Assembly (NCBI GenBank): GCA_964057225.1
Contig: OZ059898.1
Location: 18,453,267-18,517,266 of the forward strand
Direction of reading: 5' to 3'
DNA from: Auanema rhodensis
Taxonomy: Eukaryota; Nematoda; Chromadorea; Rhabditida; Rhabditidae
Length of the DNA: 64,000 bases
How positions within the stretch are numbered: position 1 is the first letter of the stretch; every line of letters begins with the position of its first letter. Below are positions 11,637 to 26,596 of this stretch, in pieces. The notes beneath the pieces were generated by a model. That model searched no databases and had not been told where the DNA came from. It saw nothing but the letters and a program-made list of their open reading frames with translations. The translations under genes and the position numbers were made by a program.

Positions 11637-14600
11637 TGTACTCGTGATGTGCACTTGGTATGTAACTCGCTTCACGTGAAAGATAAAGAGATGCGGTTTT
11701 CAAAATTAGATTCCTCATGTCCATATTAGTCTAAAAACAAATTTTTATTGGTATTGGTGCATGGCAACTATGACTTTTAAATTTACGTGTACTTTAATTT
11801 ATGCTAATTAAGTGTACACATGATGTGCACTTGGTATGTAACTCGCTTCACGTGAAAGATAAAGAGATGCGGTTTACAAAATTAGATTTCGCATGTCCAT
11901 ATTAGTCTAAAAACAAAGTTTTATTGATATTGGTGCATGGTAACCATGACTTTGAAATTTACGTGAACTTTAATTTATGCTAATTAAGTGTACACGTGAT
12001 GTGCACTTGGTATGTAACTCGCTTCACGTGAAAGATAAAGAGATGCGGTTTTCAAAATTAGATTCCGCATGTCCATATTAGTCTAAAAACAAATTTTTGT
12101 TGATATTGGTGGATGGTAACCATGACTTTGAAATTTACGTGAACTTTAATTTATGCTAATTAAGTGTACACGTGATGTGCACTTGGTATGTAACTCGCTT
12201 CACGTGAAAAATAAAGAGATGCGGTTTTCAAAATTAGATTCCCCATGTCCATATTAGTCTAAAAACAAATTTTTATTGATATTGGTGCATGGTAACCATG
12301 ACTTTGAAATTTACGTGAACTTTAATTTATGCTAATTAAGTGTACACGTGATGTGCACCTGGTATGTAACTCGCTTCACGTGAAAAATAAAGAGATGCGG
12401 TTTTCAAAATTAGATTCCTCATGTCCATATTAGTCTAAAAACAAAGTTTTATTGATATTGGTGCATGGTAACCATGACTTTGAAATTTACGTGAACTTTA
12501 ATTTATGCTAATTAAGTGTACACGTGATGTGCACTTGGTATGTAACTCGCTTCACGTGAAAGATAAAGAGATGCGGTTTTCAAAATTAGATTCCCCATGT
12601 CCATATTAGTCTAAAAACAAATTTTTATTGATATTGGTGCATGGTAACTATGACTTTGAAATTTACGTGAACTTTAATTTATGCTAATTAAGTGTACACA
12701 TGATGTGCACTTGGTATGTAACTCGCTTCACGTGAAAGATAAAGAGATGCGGTTTTCAAAATTAGATTCCTCATGTCCATATTAGTCTAAAAACGAATTT
12801 TTATTGATATTGATGCATGGTAACCATGACTTTGAAATTTACGTGAACTTTAATTTATGCTAATTAAGTGTACACGTGATGTGCACTTGGTATGTAACTC
12901 GCTTCAGGTGAAAGATAAAGAGATGCGGTTTTCAAAATTAGATTCCCCATGTCCATATTAGTCTAAAAACAAATTTTTATTGATATTGGTGCATGGTAAC
13001 CATGACTCTGAAATTTACGTGAACTTTAATTTATGCTAATTAAGTGTACTCGTGATGTGCACTTGGTATGTAACTCGCTTCACGTGAAAGATAAAGAGAT
13101 GCGGTTTTCAAAATTAGATTCCTCATGTCCATATTAGTCTAAAAACAAATTTTTATTGGTATTGGTGCATGGCAACTATGACTTTTAAATTTACGTGTAC
13201 TTTAATTTATGCTAATTAAGTGTACACATGATGTGCACTTGGTATGTAACTCGCTTCACGTGAAAGATAAAGAGATGCGGTTTACAAAATTAGATTTCGC
13301 ATGTCCATATTAGTCTAAAAACAAAGTTTTATTGATATTGGTGCATGGTAACCATGACTTTGAAATTTACGTGAACTTTAATTTATGCTAATTAAGTGTA
13401 CACGTGATGTGCACTTGGTATGTAACTCGCTTCACGTGAAAGATAAAGAGATGCGGTTTTCAAAATTAGATTCCGCATGTCCATATTAGTCTAAAAACAA
13501 ATTTTTGTTGATATTGGTGGATGGTAACCATGACTTTGAAATTTACGTGAACTTTAATTTATGCTAATTAAGTGTACACGTGATGTGCACTTGGTATGTA
13601 ACTCGCTTCACGTGAAAAATAAAGAGATGCGGTTTTCAAAATTAGATTCCCCATGTCCATATTAGTCTAAAAACAAATTTTTATTGATATTGGTGCATGG
13701 TAACCATGACTTTGAAATTTACGTGAACTTTAATTTATGCTAATTAAGTGTACTCGTGATGTGCACTTGGTATGTAACTCGCTTCACGTGAAAGATAAAG
13801 AGATGCGGTTTTCAAAATTAGATTCCTCATGTCCATATTAGTCTAAAAACAAATTTTTATTGGTATTGGTGCATGGCAACTATGACTTTTAAATTTACGT
13901 GTACTTTAATTTATGCTAATTAAGTGTACACATGATGTGCACTTGGTATGTAACTCGCTTCACGTGAAAGATAAAGAGATGCGGTTTACAAAATTAGATT
14001 TCGCATGTCCATATTAGTCTAAAAACAAAGTTTTATTGATATTGGTGCATGGTAACCATGACTTTGAAATTTACGTGAACTTTAATTTATGCTAATTAAG
14101 TGTACACGTGATGTGCACTTGGTATGTAACTCGCTTCACGTGAAAGATAAAGAGATGCGGTTTTCAAAATTAGATTCCCCATGTCCATATTAGTCTAAAA
14201 ACAAATTTTTATTGATATTGGTGCATGGTAACTATGACTTTGAAATTTACGTGAACTTTAATTTATGCTAATTAAGTGTACACATGATGTGCACTTGGTA
14301 TGTAACTCGCTTCACGTGAAAGATAAAGAGATGCGGTTTTCAAAATTAGATTCCTCATGTCCATATTAGTCTAAAAACGAATTTTTATTGATATTGATGC
14401 ATGGTAACCATGACTTTGAAATTTACGTGAACTTTAATTTATGCTAATTAAGTGTACACGTGATGTGCACTTGGTATGTAACTCGCTTCAGGTAAAAGAT
14501 AAAGAGATGCGGTTTTCAAAATTAGATTCCCCATGTCCATATTAGTCTAAAAACAAATTTGTATTGATATTGGTGCATGGTAACCATGACTTTGAAATTT

Positions 14601-17600
14601 ACGTGAACTTTAATTTATGCTAATTAAGTGTACTCGTGATGTGCACTTGGTATGTAACTCGCTTCACGTGAAAGATAAAGAGATGCGGTTTTCAAAATTA
14701 GATTCCTCATGTCCATATTAGTCTAAAAACAAATTTTTATTGGTATTGGTGCATGGCAACTATGACTTTTAAATTTACGTGTACTTTAATTTATGCTAAT
14801 TAAGTGTACACATGATGTGCACTTGGTATGTAACTCGCTTCACGTGAAAGATAAAGAGATGCGGTTTACAAAATTAGATTTCGCATGTCCATATTAGTCT
14901 AAAAACAAAGTTTTATTGATATTGGTGCATGGTAACCATGACTTTGAAATTTACGTGAACTTTAATTTATGCTAATTAAGTGTACACGTGATGTGCACTT
15001 GGTATGTAACTCGCTTCACGTGAAAGATAAAGAGATGCGGTTTTCAAAATTAGATTCCGCATGTCCATATTAGTCTAAAAACAAATTTTTGTTGATATTG
15101 GTGGATGGTAACCATGACTTTGAAATTTACGTGAACTTTAATTTATGCTAATTAAGTGTACACGTGATGTGCACTTGGTATGTAACTCGCTTCACGTGAA
15201 AAATAAAGAGATGCGGTTTTCAAAATTAGATTCCCCATGTCCATATTAGTCTAAAAACAAATTTTTATTGATATTGGTGCATGGTAACCATGACTTTGAA
15301 ATTTACGTGAACTTTAATTTATGCTAATTAAGTGTACTCGTGATGTGCACTTGGTATGTAACTCGCTTCACGTGAAAGATAAAGAAATGCGGTTTTCAAA
15401 ATTAGATTCCCCATGTCCATTTTAGTCTAAAAACAAATTTTTATTGATATTGGTGCATGGTAACTATGACTTTGAAATTTACGTGAATTTTAATTTATGC
15501 TAATTAAGTGTACACATGATGTGCACTTGGTATGTAACTCGCTTCACGTGAAAAATAAAGAGATGCGGTTTTCAAAATTAGATTCCCCATGTCCATATTA
15601 GTCTAAAAACAAATTTTTATTGATATTGGTGCATGGTAACCATGACTTTGAAATTTACGTGAACTTTAATTTATGCTAATTAAGTGTACACGTGAAGTGC
15701 ACTTGGTATGTAACTCGCTTCACGTGAAAGATAAAGAGATGCGGTTTTCAAAATTAGATTCCCCATGTCCATATTAGTCTTAAAACAAATTTTTATTGAT
15801 ATTGGTGCATGGTAACCATGACTTTGAAATTTACGTGAACTTTAATTTATGCTAATTAAGTGTACACATGATGTGCACTTGGTATGTAACTCGCTTCACG
15901 TGAAAGATAAAGAGATGCGGTTTACAAAATTAGATTCCTCATGTCCATATTAGTCTAAAAACAAATTTTTATTGGTATTGGTGCATGGCAACTATGACTT
16001 TGAAATTTACGTGAACTTTAATTTATGCTAATTAAGTGTACACGTGATGTGCACTTGGTATGTAACTCGCTTCACGTGAAAGATAAAGAGATGCGGTTTT
16101 CAAAATTAGATTCCGCATGTCCATATTAGTCTAAAAACAAATTTTTGTTGATATTGGTGGATGGTAACCATGACTTTGAAATTTACGTGAACTTTAATTT
16201 ATGCTAATTAAGTGTACACGTGATGTGCACTTGGTATGTAACTCGCTTCACGTGAAAAATAAAGAGATGCGGTTTTCAAAATTAGATTCCCCATGTCCAT
16301 ATTAGTCTAAAAACAAATTTTTATTGATATTGGTGCATGGTAACCATGACTTTGAAATTTACGTGAACTTTAATTTATGCTAATTAAGTGTACTCGTGAT
16401 GTGCACTTGGTATGTAACTCGCTTCACGTGAAAGATAAAGAGATGCGGTTTTCAAAATTAGATTCCTCATGTCCATATTAGTCTAAAAACAAATTTTTAT
16501 TGGTATTGGTGCATGGCAACTATGACTTTTAAATTTACGTGTACTTTAATTTATGCTAATTAAGTGTACACATGATGTGCACTTGGTATGTAACTCGCTT
16601 CACGTGAAAGATAAAGAGATGCGGTTTACAAAATTAGATTTCGCATGTCCATATTAGTCTAAAAACAAAGTTTTATTGATATTGGTGCATGGTAACCATG
16701 ACTTTGAAATTTACGTGAACTTTAATTTATGCTAATTAAGTGTACACGTGATGTGCACTTGGTATGTAACTCGCTTAACGTGAAAGATAAAGAGATGCGG
16801 TTTTCAAAATTAGATTCCGCATGTCCATATTAGTCTAAAAACAAATTTTTATTAATATTGGTGCATGGTAACTATGACTTTGAAATTTACGTGAACTTTA
16901 ATTTATGCTAATTAAGTGTACACATGATGTGCACTTGGTATGTAACTCGCTTCACGTGAAAGATAAAGAGATGCGGTTTTCAAAATTAGATTCCCCATGT
17001 CCATTTTAGTCTAAAAACAAATTTTTATTGATATTGGTGCATGGTAACTATGACTTTGAAATTTACGTGAATTTTAATTTATGCTAATTAAGTGTACACA
17101 TGATGTGCACTTGGTATGTAACTCGCTTCACGTGAAAAATAAAGAGATGCGGTTTTCAAAATTAGATTCCCCATGTCCATATTAGTCTAAAAACAAATTT
17201 TTATTGATATTGGTGCATGGTAACCATGACTTTGAAATTTACGTGAACTTTAATTTATGCTAATTAAGTGTACACGTGAAGTGCACTTGGTATGTAACTC
17301 GCTTCACGTGAAAGATAAAGAGATGCGGTTTTCAAAATTAGATTCCCCATGTCCATATTAGTCTTAAAACAAATTTTTGTTGATATTGGTGGATGGTAAC
17401 CATGACTTTGAAATTTACGTGAACTTTAATTTATGCTAATTAAGTGTACACGTGATGTGCACTTGGTATGTAACTCGCTTCACGTGAAAAATAAAGAGAT
17501 GCGGTTTTCAAAATTAGATTCCCCATGTCCATATTAGTCTAAAAACAAATTTTTATTGATATTGGTGCATGGTAACCATGACTTTGAAATTTACGTGAAC

Positions 17601-20084
17601 TTTAATTTATGCTAATTAAGTGTACTCGTGATGTGCACTTGGTATGTAACTCGCTTCACGTGAAAGATAAAGAGATGCGGTTTTCAAAATTAGATTCCTC
17701 ATGTCCATATTAGTCTAAAAACAAATTTTTATTGGTATTGGTGCATGGCAACTATGACTTTTAAATTTACGTGTACTTTAATTTATGCTAATTAAGTGTA
17801 CACATGATGTGCACTTGGTATGTAACTCGCTTCACGTGAAAGATAAAGAGATGCGGTTTACAAAATTAGATTTCGCATGTCCATATTAGTCTAAAAACAA
17901 AGTTTTATTGATATTGGTGCATGGTAACCATGACTTTGAAATTTACGTGAACTTTAATTTATGCTAATTAAGTGTACACGTGATGTGCACTTGGTATGTA
18001 ACTCGCTTAACGTGAAAGATAAAGAGATGCGGTTTTCAAAATTAGATTCCGCATGTCCATATTAGTCTAAAAACAAATTTTTGTTGATATTGGTGGATGG
18101 TAACCATGACTTTGAAATTTACGTGAACTTTAATTTATGCTAATTAAGTGTACACATGATGTGCACTTGGTATGTAACTCGCTTCACGTGAAAGATAAAG
18201 AGATGCGGTTTTCAAAATTAGATTCCGCATGTCCATATTAGTCTAAAAACAAATTTTTATTGATATTGGTGCATGGTAACCATGACTTTGAAATTTACGT
18301 GAACTTTAATTTATGCTAATTGAGTGTACACGTGATGTGCACTTGGTATGTAACTCGCTTCACGTCAAAGATAAAGAGATGCGGTTTTCAAAATTAGATT
18401 CCCCATGTCCATATTAGTCTAAAAACAAATTTTTATTGATATTGGTGCATGGTAACCATGACTTTGAAGTTTACGTGAACTTTAATTTATGCTAATTAAG
18501 TGTACACGTGATGTGCACTTGGTATGTAACTCGCTTAACGTGAAAGATAAAGAGATGCGGTTTTCAAAATTAGATTCCGCATGTCCATATTAGTCTAAAA
18601 ACAAATTTTTATTAATATTGGTGCATGGTAACTATGACTTTGAAATTTACGTGAACTTTAATTTATGCTAATTAAGTGTACACATGATGTGCACTTGGTA
18701 TGTAACTCGCTTCACGTGAAAGATAAAGAGATGCGGTTTTCAAAATTAGATTCCGCATGTCCATATTAGTCTAAAAACAAATTTTTATTGATATTGGTGC
18801 ATGGTAACCATGACTTTGAAATTTACGTGAACTTTAATTTATGCTAATTAAGTGTACACGTGATGTGCACTTGGTATGTAACTCGCTTCACGTGAAAGAC
18901 AAAGAGATGCGGTTTTCAAAATTAGATTCCCCATGTCCATATTAGTCTAAAAACAAATTTTTATTGATATTGGTGCATGGTAACTATGACTTTGAAATTT
19001 ACGTGAACTTTAATTTATGCTAATTAAGTGTACACATGATGTGCACTTGGTATGTAACTCGCTTCACGTCAAAGATAAAGAGATGCGGTTTTCAAAATTA
19101 GATTTCGCATGTCCATATTAGTCTAAAAACAAATTTTTATTGATATTGGTGCATGGTAACCATGACTTTGAAATTTACGTGAACTTTAATTTATGCTAAT
19201 TAAGTGTACACATGATGTGCACTTGGTATGTAACTCGCTTCACGTGAAAGATAAAGAGATGCGGTTTTCAAAATCAGATTTCGCATGTCCATATTAGTCT
19301 AAAAACAAATTTTTATTGATATTGGTGCATGGTAACCATGACTTTGAAATTTACGTGAACTTTAATTTATGCTAATTAAGTGTACACGTGATGTGCACTT
19401 GGTATGTAACTCGCTTCACGTGAAAGATAAAGAGATGCGGTTTTCAAAATTAGATTCCCCATGTCCATTTTAGTCTAAAAACAAATTTTTATTGATATTG
19501 GTGCATGGTAACTATGACTTTGAAATTTACGTGAATTTTAATTTATGCTAATTAAGTGTACACATGATGTGCACTTGGTATGTAACTCGCTTCACGTCAA
19601 AGATAAAGAGATGCGGTTTTCGAAATTAGATTTCGCATGTCCATATTAGTCTAAAAACAAATTTTTATTGATATTGGTGCATGGTAACCATGACTTTGAA
19701 ATTTACGTGAACTTTAATTTATGCTAATTAAGTGTACACGTGATGTGCACTTGGTATGTAACTCGCTTCACGTGAAAGATAAAGAGATGCGGTTTTCAAA
19801 ATTAGATTCCTCATGTCCATATTAGTCTAAAAACGAATTTTTATTGATATTGATGCATGGTAACCATGACTTTGAAATTTACGTGAACTTTAATTTATGC
19901 TAATTAAGTGTACACGTGATGTGCACTTGGTATGTAACTCGCTTCAGGTGAAAGATAAAGAGATGCGGTTTTCAAAATTAGATTCCCCATGTCCATATTA
20001 GTCTAAAAACAAATTTTTATTGGTATTGGTGCATGGCAACTATGACTTTTAAATTTACGTGTACTTTAATTTATGCTAATTAAG
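11637..20084 (+). repeat. Shuffled M zone (48 monomers)
   Basis: The zone is built almost only from M-type units. Partial runs m11-m14, m3, m9-m14, m11-m12, m3, m9-m14 appear with TTCAGGTG at 11497, 12905 and 14489, which are 8- and 9-monomer steps. A fuller run m15, m1-m5, m7-m10 occupies 18325-20084 and lacks m6. The last unit, at 19909, is a chimera: its left half is m10 (CAGGTG, CCCCAT) and its right half is m11 (GGTATTGG, GGCAACTATG). The runs differ in length and always start or stop at monomer-equivalent points. Confidence 0.7.
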
Positions 20085-21316
20085 TGTACACGTGATGTGC
20101 ACTTGGTATGTAACTCGCTTCACGTGAAAGATAAAGGGATGCGGTTTTCAAAATTAGATTCCCCATGTCCATATTAGTCTAAAAACAAATTTTTGTTGAT
20201 ATTGGTGGATGGTAACCATGACTTTGAAATTTACGTGAACTTTAATTTATGCTAATTAAGTGTACACGTGATGTGCACTTGGTATGTAACTCGCTTCACG
20301 TGAAAGATAAAGAGATGCGATTTTCAAAATTAGATTCCCCATGTCCATATTAGTCTAAAAACAAATTTTTATTGATATTGGTGCATGGTAACCATGACTT
20401 TGAAATTTACGTGAACTTTAATTTATGCTAATTAAGTGTACACATGATGTGCACTTGGTATGTAACTCGCTTCACGTGAAAGATAAAGAGATTCGGTTTT
20501 CAAATTTAGATTTCGCATGTCCATATTAGTCTAAAAACGAATTTTTATTGATATTGGTGCATGGTAACCATGACTTTGAAATTTACGTGAACTTTAATTT
20601 ATGCTAATTAAGTGTACACGTGATGTGCACTTGGTATGTAACTCGCTTCACGTGAAAGATAAAGAGATGCGGTTTTCAAAATTAGATTCCCCATGTCCAT
20701 ATTAGTCTAAAAACAAATTTTTATTGATATTGGTGCATGGTAACCATGACTTTGAAATTTACGTGAACTTTAATTTATGCTAATTAAGTGTACACGTGAT
20801 GTGCACTTGGTATGTAACTCGCTTCACGTGAAAGATAAAGAGATGCGGTTTTCAAAATTAGGTTCCCCATGTCCATATTAGTCTAAAAACAAATTTTTGT
20901 TGATATTGGTGGATGGTAACCATGACTTTCAAATTTACGTGAACTTTAATTCATGCTAATTAAGTGTACACATGATGTGCACTTGGTATGTAACTCGCTT
21001 CACGTCAAAGATAAAGAGATGCGGTTTTCAAAATTAGATTTCGCATGTCCATATTAGTCTAAAAACAAATTTTTATTGATATTGGTGCATGGTAACCATG
21101 ACTTTGAAATTTACGTGAACTTTAATTTATGCTAATTAAGTGTACACGTGATGTGCACTTGGTATGTAACTCGCTTCACGTGAAAGATAAAGAGATGCGG
21201 TTTTCAAAATTAGATTCCCCATGTCCATATTAGTCTAAAAACAAATTTTTATTGATATTGGTGCATGGCAACCATGACTTCAAAATTTACGTGTACTTTA
21301 ATTTATGCTAATTAAG
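20085..21316 (+). repeat. N-type block inside the M zone (7 monomers)
   Basis: The order n6 (AAAGGGATG, TTGTTGATATTGGTGG), n7 (GATGCGATTTT), n8 (GATTCGG, AAATTTAG), n9, n10 (TTAGGTTCC), n11 and n12 (GGCAACC with CTTCAAAA) matches the order that dominates from 29413 onward. The next unit, at 21317, fuses an n13-like left half (CGTCAAAG) to an m13-like right half (CCGCAT, TTGTTG), after which M order resumes with m14. Confidence 0.75.
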
Positions 21317-23956
21317 TGTACACATGATGTGCACTTGGTATGTAACTCGCTTCACGTCAAAGATAAAGAGATGCGGTTTTCAAAATTAGATTCCGCATGT
21401 CCATATTAGTCTAAAAACAAATTTTTGTTGATATTGGTGGATGGTAACCATGACTTTGAAATTTACGTGAACTTTAATTTATGCTAATTAAGTGTACACG
21501 TGATGTGCACTTGGTATGTAACTCGCTTCACGTGAAAAATAAAGAGATGCGGTTTTCAAAATTAGATTCCCCATGTCCATATTAGTCTAAAAACAAATTT
21601 TTATTGATATTGGTGCATGGTAACCATGACTTTGAAATTTACGTGAACTTTAATTTATGCTAATTAAGTGTACTCGTGATGTGCACTTGGTATGTAACTC
21701 GCTTCACGTGAAAGATAAAGAGATGCGGTTTTCAAAATTAGATTCCTCATGTCCATATTAGTCTAAAAACAAATTTTTATTGGTATTGGTGCATGGCAAC
21801 TATGACTTTTAAATTTACGTGTACTTTAATTTATGCTAATTAAGTGTACACATGATGTGCACTTGGTATGTAACTCGCTTCACGTGAAAGATAAAGAGAT
21901 GCGGTTTACAAAATTAGATTTCGCATGTCCATATTAGTCTAAAAACAAAGTTTTATTGATATTGGTGCATGGTAACCATGACTTTGAAATTTACGTGAAC
22001 TTTAATTTATGCTAATTAAGTGTACACGTGATGTGCACTTGGTATGTAACTCGCTTAACGTGAAAGATAAAGAGATGCGGTTTTCAAAATTAGATTCCGC
22101 ATGTCCATATTAGTCTAAAAACAAATTTTTATTGATATTGGTGCATGGTAACCATGACTTTGAAATTTACGTGAACTTTAATTTATGCTAATTAAGTGTA
22201 CACATGATGTGCACTTGGTATGTAACTCGCTTCACGTGAAAGATAAAGAGATGCGGTTTTCAAAATCAGATTTCGCATGTCCATATTAGTCTAAAAACAA
22301 AGTTTTATTGATATTGGTGCATGGTAACCATGACTTTGAAATTTACGTGAACTTTAATTTATGCTAATTAAGTGTACACGTGATGTGCACTTGGTATGTA
22401 ACTCGCTTCACGTCAAAGATAAAGAGATGCGGTTTTCAAAATTAGATTTCGCATGTCCATATTAGTCTAAAAACAAATTTTTATTGATATTGGTGCATGG
22501 TAACCATGACTTTGAAATTTACGTGAACTTTAATTTATGCTAATTAAGTGTACACATGATGTGCACTTGGTATGTAACTCGCTTCACGTGAAAGATAAAG
22601 AGATGCGGTTTTCAAAATCAGATTTCGCATGTCCATATTAGTCTAAAAACAAATTTTTATTGATATTGGTGCATGGTAACCATGACTTTGAAATTTACGT
22701 GAACTTTAATTTATGCTAATTAAGTGTACACGTGATGTGCACTTGGTATGTAACTCGCTTCACGTGAAAGATAAAGAGATGCGGTTTTCAAAATTAGATT
22801 CCCCATGTCCATTTTAGTCTAAAAACAAATTTTTATTGATATTGGTGCATGGTAACTATGACTTTGAAATTTACGTGAATTTTAATTTATGCTAATTAAG
22901 TGTACACATGATGTGCACTTGGTATGTAACTCGCTTCACGTCAAAGATAAAGAGATGCGGTTTTCGAAATTAGATTTCGCATGTCCATATTAGTCTAAAA
23001 ACAAATTTTTATTGATATTGGTGCATGGTAACCATGACTTTGAAATTTACGTGAACTTTAATTTATGCTAATTAAGTGTACACGTGATGTGCACTTGGTA
23101 TGTAACTCGCTTCACGTGAAAGATAAAGAGATGCGGTTTTCAAAATTAGATTCCTCATGTCCATATTAGTCTAAAAACGAATTTTTATTGATATTGATGC
23201 ATGGTAACCATGACTTTGAAATTTACGTGAACTTTAATTTATGCTAATTAAGTGTACACGTGATGTGCACTTGGTATGTAACTCGCTTCAGGTGAAAGAT
23301 AAAGAGATGCGGTTTTCAAAATTAGATTCCCCATGTCCATATTAGTCTAAAAACAAATTTTTATTGGTATTGGTGCATGGCAACTATGACTTTTAAATTT
23401 ACGTGTACTTTAATTTATGCTAATTAAGTGTACACATGATGTGCACTTGGTATGTAACTCGCTTCACGTGAAAGATAAAGAGATGCGGTTTACAAAATTA
23501 GATTTCGCATGTCCATATTAGTCTAAAAACAAAGTTTTATTGATATTGGTGCATGGTAACCATGACTTTGAAATTTACGTGAACTTTAATTTATGCTAAT
23601 TAAGTGTACACGTGATGTGCACTTGGTATGTAACTCGCTTCACGTGAAAGATAAAGAGATGCGGTTTTCAAAATTAGATTCCGCATGTCCATATTAGTCT
23701 AAAAACAAATTTTTGTTGATATTGGTGGATGGTAACCATGACTTTGAAATTTACGTGAACTTTAATTTATGCTAATTAAGTGTACACGTGATGTGCACTT
23801 GGTATGTAACTCGCTTCACGTGAAAAATAAAGAGATGCGGTTTTCAAAATTAGATTCCCCATGTCCATATTAGTCTAAAAACAAATTTTTATTGATATTG
23901 GTGCATGGTAACCATGACTTTGAAATTTACGTGAACTTTAATTTATGCTAATTAAG
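21317..23956 (+). repeat. Mosaic M-type run leading to the 15-monomer unit
   Basis: Monomers read approximately as an n13/m13 hybrid, m14, m11, m12, m1, m5, m4, m5, m7, m8, m9, m10/m11 chimera (23253), m12, m13, m14. The chimera at 23253 has the same m10 head and m11 tail as the one at 19909, exactly 19 monomers upstream, so the two share descent. Confidence 0.7.
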
Positions 23957-26596
23957 TGTACACGTGATGTGCACTTGGTATGTAACTCGCTTAACGTGAA
24001 AGATAAAGAGATGCGGTTTTCAAAATTAGATTCCGCATGTCCATATTAGTCTAAAAACAAATTTTTATTAATATTGGTGCATGGTAACTATGACTTTGAA
24101 ATTTACGTGAACTTTAATTTATGCTAATTAAGTGTACACATGATGTGCACTTGGTATGTAACTCGCTTCACGTGAAAGATAAAGAGATGCGGTTTTCAAA
24201 ATTAGATTCCGCATGTCCATATTAGTCTAAAAACAAATTTTTATTGATATTGGTGCATGGTAACCATGACTTTGAAATTTACGTGAACTTTAATTTATGC
24301 TAATTAAGTGTACACGTGATGTGCACTTGGTATGTAACTCGCTTCACGTGAAAGATAAAGAGATGCGGTTTTCAAAATTAGATTCCCCATGTCCATATTA
24401 GTCTAAAAACAAATTTTTATTGATATTGGTGCATGGTAACTATGACTTTGAAATTTACGTGAACTTTAATTTATGCTAATTAAGTGTACACATGATGTGC
24501 ACTTGGTATGTAACTCGCTTCACGTCAAAGATAAAGAGATGCGGTTTTCAAAATTAGATTTCGCATGTCCATATTAGTCTAAAAACAAATTTTTATTGAT
24601 ATTGGTGCATGGTAACCATGACTTTGAAATTTACGTGAACTTTAATTTATGCTAATTAAGTGTACACATGATGTGCACTTGGTATGTAACTCGCTTCACG
24701 TGAAAGATAAAGAGATGCGGTTTTCAAAATCAGATTTCGCATGTCCATATTAGTCTAAAAACAAATTTTTATTGATATTGGTGCATGGTAACCATGACTT
24801 TGAAATTTACGTGAACTTTAATTTATGCTAATTAAGTGTACACGTGATGTGCACTTGGTATGTAACTCGCTTCACGTGAAAGATAAAGAGATGCGGTTTT
24901 CAAAATTAGATTCCGCATGTCCATATTAGTCTAAAAACAAATTTTTATTGATATTGGTGCATGGTAACCATGACTTTGAAATTTACGTGAACTTTAATTT
25001 ATGCTAATTAAGTGTACACGTGATGTGCACTTGGTATGTAACTCGCTTCACGTGAAAGATAAAGAGATGCGGTTTTCAAAATTAGATTCCCCATGTCCAT
25101 TTTAGTCTAAAAACAAATTTTTATTGATATTGGTGCATGGTAACTATGACTTTGAAATTTACGTGAATTTTAATTTATGCTAATTAAGTGTACACATGAT
25201 GTGCACTTGGTATGTAACTCGCTTCACGTCAAAGATAAAGAGATGCGGTTTTCGAAATTAGATTTCGCATGTCCATATTAGTCTAAAAACAAATTTTTAT
25301 TGATATTGGTGCATGGTAACCATGACTTTGAAATTTACGTGAACTTTAATTTATGCTAATTAAGTGTACACGTGATGTGCACTTGGTATGTAACTCGCTT
25401 CACGTGAAAGATAAAGAGATGCGGTTTTCAAAATTAGATTCCTCATGTCCATATTAGTCTAAAAACGAATTTTTATTGATATTGATGCATGGTAACCATG
25501 ACTTTGAAATTTACGTGAACTTTAATTTATGCTAATTAAGTGTACACGTGATGTGCACTTGGTATGTAACTCGCTTCAGGTGAAAGATAAAGAGATGCGG
25601 TTTTCAAAATTAGATTCCCCATGTCCATATTAGTCTAAAAACAAATTTTTATTGATATTGGTGCATGGTAACCATGACTTTGAAATTTACGTGAACTTTA
25701 ATTTATGCTAATTAAGTGTACTCGTGATGTGCACTTGGTATGTAACTCGCTTCACGTGAAAGATAAAGAGATGCGGTTTTCAAAATTAGATTCCTCATGT
25801 CCATATTAGTCTAAAAACAAATTTTTATTGGTATTGGTGCATGGCAACTATGACTTTTAAATTTACGTGTACTTTAATTTATGCTAATTAAGTGTACACA
25901 TGATGTGCACTTGGTATGTAACTCGCTTCACGTGAAAGATAAAGAGATGCGGTTTACAAAATTAGATTTCGCATGTCCATATTAGTCTAAAAACAAAGTT
26001 TTATTGATATTGGTGCATGGTAACCATGACTTTGAAATTTACGTGAACTTTAATTTATGCTAATTAAGTGTACACGTGATGTGCACTTGGTATGTAACTC
26101 GCTTCACGTGAAAGATAAAGAGATGCGGTTTTCAAAATTAGATTCCGCATGTCCATATTAGTCTAAAAACAAATTTTTGTTGATATTGGTGGATGGTAAC
26201 CATGACTTTGAAATTTACGTGAACTTTAATTTATGCTAATTAAGTGTACACGTGATGTGCACTTGGTATGTAACTCGCTTCACGTGAAAAATAAAGAGAT
26301 GCGGTTTTCAAAATTAGATTCCCCATGTCCATATTAGTCTAAAAACAAATTTTTATTGATATTGGTGCATGGTAACCATGACTTTGAAATTTACGTGAAC
26401 TTTAATTTATGCTAATTGAGTGTACACGTGATGTGCACTTGGTATGTAACTCGCTTCACGTGAAAGATAAAGAGATGCGGTTTTCAAAATTAGATTACCC
26501 ATGTCCATATTAGTCTAAAAACAAATTTTTATTGATATTGGTGCATGGTAACCATGACTTTGAAGTTTACGTGAACTTTAATTTATGCTAATTAAG
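23957..26596 (+). repeat. 15-monomer higher-order unit (M, m1-m15), cleanest copy
   Basis: This is a full run m1 to m15, 2640 bp. After m10 (TTCAGGTG at 25577) come m11 (TGTACTCGTG, CCTCAT, GGTATTGG, GGCAACTATG, CGTGTAC), m12 (GGTTTACAAAATT, AAAGTTTT), m13 (CCGCAT, TTGTTG, GGTGGATGG), m14 (GTGAAAAATAAAG) and m15 (preceded by AATTGAG, with GAAGTTTACG). It is followed directly by m1 of the next copy. The m15 to m1 step also occurs at 9701-9877 and 18325-18501, so this order is a real unit and not chance. Confidence 0.85.
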
